Positions 1-4,899 of a DNA stretch of 9,112 nt are shown here, in pieces. The stretch lies in the NCBI GenBank assembly GCA_026396425.1, contig JAPLWU010000085.1:1-9112 (forward strand), written 5' to 3'. The notes beneath the pieces were generated by a model, which was given only the letters and a program-made list of their open reading frames with translations, made no database searches and was not told the origin of the DNA. Source of the DNA: Microcaldota archaeon (GTDB taxonomy: Archaea; Micrarchaeota; Micrarchaeia; Burarchaeales; JAKAKT01). Each line of letters opens with the position of its first letter. The stretch's first letter is position 1. Position numbers and translations under genes: made by a program.

Positions 1-670
1 CGCTCGCCCAAGTTCCGGCTCCCGCAACCCCTCCTGTCGCCTCTCCCTCTCCCGTTCCAAAGTCGAGCTCCTGCTTCGGAATTTTGATTTTTCCGCCAAG
101 GCTGACTGCAACGGCCGCAAGCGCGAACATTCCGGAAAACGAGGGGAGCAGGGGGTCGGGCATCAGTGGCAGCCATAGGACCAGGACTCCGAGAAGTCCG
201 GACAGGGCAAAGACGAGCGATGCCTTCGCAAATCCGGCTATGCTCCCCTCTCCTGCGAGAAGGAAAAGCGAAAGGATTGCGAGCACCGGGAACATGGCTC
301 CTCCGATAATTCCGTAAAGGAGCGGCATCAGCCATGCGGCAACAGGCAAAAGAATGAGCGCGAGCCAGGTGGCGAAAACGCACGAGACAGCGCAGACGTA
401 AAGCGCGGCAAAGCCCTTCCCCTTCATGAGCATGCGCTGGCCCGGCAGCACGGAAACGACTGTTTCCGCGTCGGGTATGAACAGGAATATGGCCGGAATG
501 AACTGGAACACGACCTGCGCGGCGGCCGCGGCCGCAATGGCCCCGGCAAGCGCCTCGGGCGCCATCCGGATGTTGGAAAGCACTCCGGCAATCGTGTTGG
601 TGTGTATCCCCGGGATGAGGCCGGCGAAAATCCCGAGAAGAATGCCGGCGACTATGGATGCGAAATCCAT
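1..670 (-). CDS. TctA/DUF112-like polytopic membrane protein (3' end missing)
   Basis: Open on the minus strand from an ATG at 670 to the window edge without a stop: 223 codons, C-terminus missing. The product is strongly hydrophobic with several predicted membrane segments (about residues 5-20, 42-66, 88-114, 118-139, 150-170 and 178-191). Residues 17-27 (GLIPGIHTNTI) resemble the N-terminal signature I associate with the archaeal TctA-like family (DUF112, COG1784), relatives of the tripartite tricarboxylate transporter large subunit. A Gly/Glu/Thr-rich hydrophilic stretch (about 199-220) follows, probably a mid-protein loop. It starts 1 bp after the stop of the OB-fold gene, so the two are almost certainly co-transcribed and probably translationally coupled; a GGAG lies at 681-684. 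The substrate cannot be inferred: archaeal members are known by sequence, not by transport assay. Family call moderately sure. Confidence 0.72.
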   Translation of the reverse strand, partial: MDFASIVAGILLGIFAGLIPGIHTNTIAGVLSNIRMAPEALAGAIAAAAAAQVVFQFIPAIFLFIPDAETVVSVLPGQRMLMKGKGFAALYVCAVSCVFATWLALILLPVAAWLMPLLYGIIGGAMFPVLAILSLFLLAGEGSIAGFAKASLVFALSGLLGVLVLWLPLMPDPLLPSFSGMFALAAVAVSLGGKIKIPKQELDFGTGEGEATGGVAGAGTWAS

Positions 671-671
671 T

Positions 672-1046
672 TCAGCCCATCTCCACGTCCCCTTCCCTCA
701 GGACCACGAGCTCCAAATCCCCTTCGTACTCCTGCACCTCGCCCCTGGCGACGATGCGGTCGCCCTTCTTGATTATGTAGGGGTTGGGGTCGGCCATCCC
801 CGAAGCGACGCCCCTGAAAATCACAACCGGGATGCAGGCGTCCCCGCAGACCTTCAAAAAGACGTTTCCGTTGTTCGACGATGCGGAGCCCACGGTCCCG
901 GAAATCTCGACGTATTTGCCGGCCATGGTGGCGCCTATCTCGCTTATCTTCACTGCCGAGGGCTCGATGCTCCTCGCGTAAATTATGATTATGACCAGCC
1001 CTACGAGCGCGAGAACGAGTGCAACCGTAAGATTGTTGTCCGCCAT
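672..1046 (-). CDS. Membrane-anchored OB-fold protein
   Basis: A 124-residue protein with one N-terminal transmembrane segment (about residues 6-23) and no lipobox. A small beta-rich domain follows (about 30-120) whose spacing suits an OB-fold: GKYVEISGTV as strand 1, NVFLKVC and IPVVIF as strands 2-3, KKGDRIVARGEVQEYEGDLELVV as the last strands. It resembles archaeal stand-alone OB domains of the tRNA_anti type. Two cysteines (C67 and C71, in VCGDAC) could form a disulfide if the domain is extracellular. The frame is open further upstream to 1295, but that part is antisense to the amidohydrolase. The ATG at 1046 is chosen because a TATA-like box (1071-1080, minus) lies about 30 bp upstream, giving an almost leaderless transcript. 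It is followed after 1 bp by the TctA-like gene. Nucleic-acid binding is not shown; many such domains bind other ligands. Confidence 0.75.
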   Translation of the reverse strand: MADNNLTVALVLALVGLVIIIIYARSIEPSAVKISEIGATMAGKYVEISGTVGSASSNNGNVFLKVCGDACIPVVIFRGVASGMADPNPYIIKKGDRIVARGEVQEYEGDLELVVLREGDVEMG

Positions 1047-1060
1047 TTTCCCCAATACAA

Positions 1061-1067
1061 TTAAATG
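1061..1067 (+). promoter_or_regulatory. TATA-like box for the amidohydrolase gene
   Basis: TTAAATG is centred about 26 bp before the ATG at 1090, the usual archaeal TATA-to-start distance. No Shine-Dalgarno sequence precedes the ATG (CTTCCCCTC), so the transcript is probably leaderless. Position and composition only; not mapped. Confidence 0.45.
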
Positions 1068-1070
1068 TTT

Positions 1071-1080
1071 GCATAAATAA
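1071..1080 (-). promoter_or_regulatory. TATA-like box for the OB-fold/TctA-like pair
   Basis: On the minus strand this reads TTATTTATGC, centred about 30 bp upstream of the ATG at 1046, predicting a start site at or a few bases before that ATG. It lies between the opposing TATA-like box and the amidohydrolase start, so the two core promoters overlap. Confidence 0.45.
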
Positions 1081-1089
1081 CTTCCCCTC

Positions 1090-2409
1090 ATGGACGTGCT
1101 CATAAGAAACGCGCTTGTGGTAACCCAGAACGCAAAGCGCGAGGTGAAAAAAACCGACGTTCTCGTCAGCGGGAACAAAATAGCGAGAGTCGGGAAAATC
1201 GGAAAAGCCGGCGAGACCGGGAAAAAGGCCGGGGCAGGAAAGGACGGCTTCGAAGTAATCGACGCCACCGGCAAGCTCCTCATGCCCGGCCTCATAAACT
1301 CCCACTGCCACGCGTCAATGTCGCTTCTCCGGGGCTATGCCGACGACATGGTTCTCCACAAATGGCTCAGCGAGTGCATATGGCCAATCGAGAAGAAGTT
1401 CTCGCCCTCCGACGTCAAAATCGGCGCCTCGCTCGCCTGCGCCGAGATGCTTTGCGCCGGCATAACCTCCTTTGCCGACATGTATTTCAACATGGATTCC
1501 GTTGCCGAGGCCGTCGAGGAGACGGGAATGCGCGCCCTGCTCGCCTATGGCATGTTCGACAACGGGAAAAGGGAGAAGATGGAGGAGGAGTTCGGAGTAA
1601 CGATGGATTTCGTGGCTAAAAACTCCGGAAAGGCCGGTGGCCGCGTAACCTGCGCAATCGGCCCGCACGCACCCTACACATGTTCGGACGAGCTGCTCCT
1701 GCGGGCAAAGAAGCTCGCGGATGAGAAAAACCTCCCGCTCCACATCCATCTTTCCGAGACGAGGGGCGAGGTTGCCAGGATACAGGAGGCGAAAGGAAAG
1801 CTCCCGATGGAGTACCTTGCCGACATTGGCTTCCTCGGCCCGAACGTGCTTGCGGCGCATTGCGTCTGGCTCACAAAACGGGAGGTTTCAATCCTCGCAA
1901 AGCACGGGGTGAAGGTTTCCCACAATCCCATCTCGAACATGAAGCTCGCCTCGGGCGGCGAGTCGCCGGTTCCGGAGATGCTGGAAGCCGGGGTTTGCGT
2001 CTCGCTCGGCACGGACGGGCCGGCCTCAAACAATTCGCTCGATATGTTCGAGACCATGAAGTCATGCGCGCTCCTGCACAAGCACGCGAGGTGGGACCCA
2101 ACCATCGTCAATGCACAAACCGCGCTGGATTTCGCGACCATAAACGGTGCAAAAGCTCTCGGGATAAACGCGGGCTCGGTTGAAGAGGGAAAATTGGCGG
2201 ACCTTATAATGCTCGACTTGAACGCGCCGAACCTCTGCCCGCTCCACAATCCAATCTCGCATATAGTTTACGCCGCAAAGCCCGGCAACGTTTGCGACGT
2301 GATGGTTGACGGGAAATTCGTGATAAGGGAAAGAAAGCCAATCACTTTCGACTCCAAAAGGATAACCGAGAAGGCGCAAAAAGCCGCGGACGCGCTCGTT
2401 TCAAAGTAG
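1090..2409 (+). CDS. mtaD: Amidohydrolase, MTA/SAH (5'-deoxyadenosine) deaminase family
   Basis: A 439-residue metal-dependent deaminase of the COG0402 amidohydrolase group, whose characterised members (Thermotoga TM0936, Methanocaldococcus DadD) remove the 6-amino group of methylthioadenosine, S-adenosylhomocysteine or 5'-deoxyadenosine. The ligand set is complete: H72 and H74 (NSHCHASM, family NTHTHA), H193 (GPHAPYT), H220 and catalytic-loop E223 (HIHLSET), H257 (AAHCVW) and D309 (GTDGPASNN). The order is an N-terminal beta-sandwich (1-65), a TIM barrel, and return of the sandwich (about 360-415). Residues 36-53 are an unusual Gly/Lys/Ala-rich insert in a sandwich turn. Length is typical of the family. 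It shares a 43-bp divergent promoter with the OB-fold gene, and its last 9 bp overlap the convergent kinase. Exact substrate is open: guanine- or triazine-type relatives are less likely given the context and the close TM0936-like motifs. Confidence 0.85.
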   Translation: MDVLIRNALVVTQNAKREVKKTDVLVSGNKIARVGKIGKAGETGKKAGAGKDGFEVIDATGKLLMPGLINSHCHASMSLLRGYADDMVLHKWLSECIWPIEKKFSPSDVKIGASLACAEMLCAGITSFADMYFNMDSVAEAVEETGMRALLAYGMFDNGKREKMEEEFGVTMDFVAKNSGKAGGRVTCAIGPHAPYTCSDELLLRAKKLADEKNLPLHIHLSETRGEVARIQEAKGKLPMEYLADIGFLGPNVLAAHCVWLTKREVSILAKHGVKVSHNPISNMKLASGGESPVPEMLEAGVCVSLGTDGPASNNSLDMFETMKSCALLHKHARWDPTIVNAQTALDFATINGAKALGINAGSVEEGKLADLIMLDLNAPNLCPLHNPISHIVYAAKPGNVCDVMVDGKFVIRERKPITFDSKRITEKAQKAADALVSK

Positions 2410-3300
2410 TTTCGCCCTCTTTAGCGCGTCTTTCCAACCCGGGGCTTTCTCCTGTCCCCCCCTCCCCTGCAAAACAAAAGAGGCGACAGAAGAACCGATT
2501 CTCGCGCATTCCTCGATTCTCCTGCCTTTGGCAAATGCGCAGAGGAATCCTGCCTTGTATGCGTCGCCTGCCCCAATCGTATCGACGATTTTCGTTTTTA
2601 TGGTGGGTACGGTTATTCTTCCGTTTTTCGTCATTACTTCGCTCCCTTTGGCACCTTTCGTTACAACCACGTACTCAACGCCATAATCGAAAAAATCATC
2701 GTTTCGCAAAGTTGCCTTCATTGCCCCGAACTCGTGCTCGTTCCCGAAAAGGAATCGGGTATTGCGAAGGATTCCCTCCAGCGAGCTTCTGCCATACAGT
2801 CCGACATCATAGCCCGGGTCGAACGAAATGTTGCCGATTTTGCTCATTCGCACGTTGAAATCGGGATTGCCGGTCGCAATGTGGATTATGTCCCCTTTGC
2901 CAGCCCGGATTTGCGGCACCTTCATTCCTCCGAATTTTTTCGCAGCGCCCCATGAGAAGAACGAGAGCATTTCGCCTTTCTTATCCGAGAACATGAATGC
3001 GTGCGCAGACTTGGTCCCTTCGATTACCCGCACGTTTTTTATGCCGACTCCCGCCTTCGCAAGCCTCTTCGCATACCCCCCGCTTACAAAGTCCTCTCCG
3101 GCGCAGGAAACGAGTGAAACTTTCCCGCCCAATTTCGAGCAAACGTAAGCAAAGTTGCCGGCCCCGCCCCCGAAGTAGGTGCCCGAGTCGAGAATGTAGC
3201 ACGAGGCGTTTTTCTTGGGCAGTCTATCCACGTAGAAAAGGCTGTCGTACGCCACATGACCGACCGAGTATATCGTGTAATCACCGTCAGCTGTTCCCAT
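2401..3300 (-). CDS. PfkB-family (ribokinase-like) sugar/nucleoside kinase
   Basis: A 299-residue kinase of the ribokinase fold. Visible are the first signature GGGAGNFA (44-51), FDPGYD (160-165), the NEHE motif (187-190) that helps position Mg-ATP, KGAKGS (215-220), and the second signature DTIGAGDAYKAGF (240-252) with catalytic base D246. The ATG at 3300 is chosen. An alternative TTG at 3327 would add nine residues but lies within a T-run directly after the upstream gene's stop; a weak AT-rich stretch near 3326-3334 sits about 29 bp before the ATG. The stop overlaps the end of the convergent deaminase gene by 9 bp. PfkB enzymes phosphorylate ribose, fructose derivatives or nucleosides, and the motifs alone do not choose. 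Location within a SAM by-product cluster suggests an adenosine or inosine kinase like the broad archaeal nucleoside kinases. Family very sure, substrate inferred. Confidence 0.82.
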   Translation of the reverse strand: MGTADGDYTIYSVGHVAYDSLFYVDRLPKKNASCYILDSGTYFGGGAGNFAYVCSKLGGKVSLVSCAGEDFVSGGYAKRLAKAGVGIKNVRVIEGTKSAHAFMFSDKKGEMLSFFSWGAAKKFGGMKVPQIRAGKGDIIHIATGNPDFNVRMSKIGNISFDPGYDVGLYGRSSLEGILRNTRFLFGNEHEFGAMKATLRNDDFFDYGVEYVVVTKGAKGSEVMTKNGRITVPTIKTKIVDTIGAGDAYKAGFLCAFAKGRRIEECARIGSSVASFVLQGRGGQEKAPGWKDALKRAKLL

Positions 3301-3325
3301 AATGGTCGTGGGTCCGCGCTGTTTC

Positions 3326-3331
3326 AAAAAA
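3326..3331 (-). terminator. T-run after the 252-residue gene
   Basis: A minus-strand T6 starts four bases after the TAG stop of the 3336-4094 gene. Archaeal termination commonly uses U-runs without a hairpin. The same AT-rich patch could instead be a weak core promoter of the kinase gene, about 29 bp before its ATG. Low confidence either way. Confidence 0.25.
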
Positions 3332-3335
3332 TTCG

Positions 3336-4094
3336 CTACTTCCTCTCCAAATCCATCTTAATCGTTTTGGTTCCCCGCGGGTTTATGATGCCCTCTTTCA
3401 TCAGTCCTTTGTAGACTTGGCTCTCCACCTTCTCATCAAGGCATGCCTCAATGCCGATTACAGCGCCGATCCCTACTGCGGCACCAACACCTGCAGCAAC
3501 TCCAAGAGCAGCCAAGGGCAATCCGAGTACGTATGCACCACCAGCCGCAGCCCCCGTGTAAGCCCCAGCGACCAGACGCGGGTCCACTTGCCGTAACGCT
3601 CCAACCAACGAATTACCAACAACCCCGCGCATCCCAAATACGGCTACGTCAGTTCCCATTGCCGTCACGCCACCAACCGCCTCGCCCGCGTATATCGCCC
3701 CAATATCTGCACCTAAGGAAGTCGTGGTGTATCTGTCTATTATGCTCCTCGTCTTATCCACATACATCTTATCGATTTTTACCCCTCTTACGATAAATTC
3801 CGCCTCCTTTCCCCTATCCGCATCGGTCTTCGTTCTTGAGGAAACGGATTTTTTGTATTCAGCAACGTCCGTATAGAGTTTTAAAATTTCGCCGTTGTAC
3901 TTCACCGTTTCCTGAGCTATCTCTTTTAACATCGCTTCCTTTGTCTTGCCTTTATAAAACGCCGGCTTTACTTCAAAAGAATCCCAGGCTCTTTTAACTA
4001 ATCTTACAACCGGGTCTTCCTTTAGTTTCTCTTGACGACTTACTGCATAGTCTTTTACTTTCTTATTAAATTCAGCGACCTTCAAATTCGACAT
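3336..4094 (-). CDS. Unrecognised 252-residue protein with glycine-zipper hydrophobic region
   Basis: Not recognised. The first 120 residues are charged, Lys/Glu-rich and probably helical (for example 50-83), with no signal peptide or N-terminal membrane segment. Residues about 127-217 are small and hydrophobic, with dense Gly/Ala spacing of the glycine-zipper kind (GAIYAGEAVGGVTAMG, GAYTGAAAGGAYVLG, GVAAGVGAAVGIGAVIG) that would suit two to four packed membrane helices or an oligomeric membrane insert. A basic 35-residue tail closes it. The start is well supported: GGGGTGGT at 4098-4105 lies 3 nt before the ATG, and an AT-rich box sits near 4126-4140. The 5' half of the gene is visibly more AT-rich than its neighbours. 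It precedes the PfkB kinase on the same strand and diverges from the phosphorylase gene. A membrane-associated, pore-like or envelope role is conceivable but not shown. Confidence 0.7.
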   Translation of the reverse strand: MSNLKVAEFNKKVKDYAVSRQEKLKEDPVVRLVKRAWDSFEVKPAFYKGKTKEAMLKEIAQETVKYNGEILKLYTDVAEYKKSVSSRTKTDADRGKEAEFIVRGVKIDKMYVDKTRSIIDRYTTTSLGADIGAIYAGEAVGGVTAMGTDVAVFGMRGVVGNSLVGALRQVDPRLVAGAYTGAAAGGAYVLGLPLAALGVAAGVGAAVGIGAVIGIEACLDEKVESQVYKGLMKEGIINPRGTKTIKMDLERK

Positions 4095-4097
4095 TTT

Positions 4098-4105
4098 ACC
4101 ACCCC
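4098..4105 (-). promoter_or_regulatory. Ribosome binding site of the 252-residue gene
   Basis: GGGGTGGT on the minus strand, followed by AAA and then the ATG at 4094. It contains the GGTG core complementary to the archaeal 16S rRNA 3' end. It is the mirror image of the site at 4173-4180. Confidence 0.55.
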
Positions 4106-4125
4106 TGGCAATTATTATAGCATGG

Positions 4126-4147
4126 GCTATTTTTAAGCTTTATCGAA
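4126..4147. promoter_or_regulatory. Shared divergent core promoter around AAGCTT
   Basis: The AT-rich stretch is centred on the palindrome AAGCTT (4136-4141). Minus-strand reading AAGCTTAAAAATA gives a TATA-like box about 38 bp before the ATG at 4094. Plus-strand reading TTTTTAAGCTTTATCG places one about 42 bp before the ATG at 4184. Both would leave short leaders that just hold the two GGGGTGGT ribosome binding sites. The rest of the 89-bp gap shows nothing else clear. Confidence 0.4.
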
Positions 4148-4172
4148 TTAATCATTTTCGTATTTCGCATTC

Positions 4173-4180
4173 GGGGTGGT
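4173..4180 (+). promoter_or_regulatory. Ribosome binding site of the phosphorylase gene
   Basis: GGGGTGGT followed by TTC and the ATG at 4184. The octamer and the 3-nt spacing are identical to those of the divergent gene. It supports the chosen start, which also matches the family N-terminus (GVISGTGLY). Confidence 0.55.
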
Positions 4181-4183
4181 TTC

Positions 4184-4858
4184 ATGCTCGGGGTAATCAG
4201 CGGAACCGGCTTATACAATCTGCTCGACGGCGAGCGAAAGCCCGTCAGGACTCCTTACGGGGAAGCCGAGGTTTTCGTTTCCGAAAGGACGGCCTTCATA
4301 CCGCGCCACGGGAAATCGCACAAAATCCCGCCGCATGCGATAAACCACCGCGCCAACATATGGGCGCTCCACTCCCTCGGCGTTTCCGCCGTAATCAGCT
4401 TCAATGCGGCGGGCGCGCTTTCCAAATACGAGTTTGGCGACATGGTTCTCGTTGAGGATTTTGTTTGTTTCTTCCCCCTGCCGACCTTTTTCGATACTTT
4501 CGCGCACAAGCCGGTTCATGTTGGCATGAGCCCCCCGTATTCCGAACGCCTGCGCAAGTGCGTTCTCGCGGCGGCGAAGAAGGCGCGCCTCAAACTCAAA
4601 AAAGGAGGCGTTCTCGCTCACACCGCCGGTCCTCGCTTCGAGACGAATTCCGAATGCAGGGCCCTCTCGAAGCTCGGCGCGAATCTCGTAGGCATGACTT
4701 CGGTTCCTGAGTGCATCCTATGCAACGAGCTGAAAATGGCTCACGCGAACGTCTGCATCGTGACCAACGACTCGCACAGTCATCTTTCGATGGAAGGCAT
4801 AATTCGGGCCATGCAGGGAAGGGAGCAGGACCTGCGGGAGCTTGCCATGCGGCTCTGA
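4184..4858 (+). CDS. mtnP: MTAP/PNP-family nucleoside phosphorylase, probably 6-oxopurine (methylthioinosine) type
   Basis: A 224-residue member of the trimeric purine nucleoside phosphorylase family, which cleaves nucleosides with phosphate to a free base and a ribose-1-phosphate. Landmarks: SGTGL (6-10) and RHG (41-43) for phosphate, INHRANIWAL (53-62) typical of MTAP, NAAGAL (74-79), GPRFET (149-154), and VGMTSVPE (169-176) at the ribose site. Where human MTAP has Asp220 and Asp222 for the adenine amino group, this protein has N195 and S197 (VTNDS). E153 sits where human PNP has Glu201. Glu plus Asn is the 6-oxopurine reading pair, also present as I recall in Pseudomonas methylthioinosine phosphorylase. 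It is shorter than usual MTAP (about 260-280), ending soon after the base loop. The symbol is the family symbol; methylthioinosine or inosine/guanosine is the likelier substrate. SAH hydrolase follows 41 bp downstream. Confidence 0.85.
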   Translation: MLGVISGTGLYNLLDGERKPVRTPYGEAEVFVSERTAFIPRHGKSHKIPPHAINHRANIWALHSLGVSAVISFNAAGALSKYEFGDMVLVEDFVCFFPLPTFFDTFAHKPVHVGMSPPYSERLRKCVLAAAKKARLKLKKGGVLAHTAGPRFETNSECRALSKLGANLVGMTSVPECILCNELKMAHANVCIVTNDSHSHLSMEGIIRAMQGREQDLRELAMRL

Positions 4859-4876
4859 AACCTAATTAATGGTTTC
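4857..4876 (+). promoter_or_regulatory. Dyad plus TATA-like core before the SAH hydrolase gene
   Basis: GAAACC and GGTTTC form perfect 6-bp inverted arms around the AT-rich spacer TAATTAAT, which is itself a TATA-like core about 33 bp before the ATG at 4900. The left arm starts inside the TGA stop of the phosphorylase gene. It may be an operator over an internal promoter, or a weak hairpin in a read-through transcript. TGTGAT at 4891-4896 is a weak match to the 16S 3' end. Confidence 0.35.
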
Positions 4877-4899
4877 GCTCCAAATCCATCTGTGATTCC

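Noticed and set aside
426..1064. 212-residue plus-strand open frame opposite the TctA-like and OB-fold genes
   Set aside because: Low-complexity Ala/Met-rich product without motifs; the minus strand carries coherent membrane and OB-fold proteins that fit together within 1 bp.
2401..3327. TTG start at 3327 for the PfkB kinase
   Set aside because: It lies inside a T-run just after the upstream stop and adds residues before the family's usual N-terminus; the ATG at 3300 is simpler. Not excluded.
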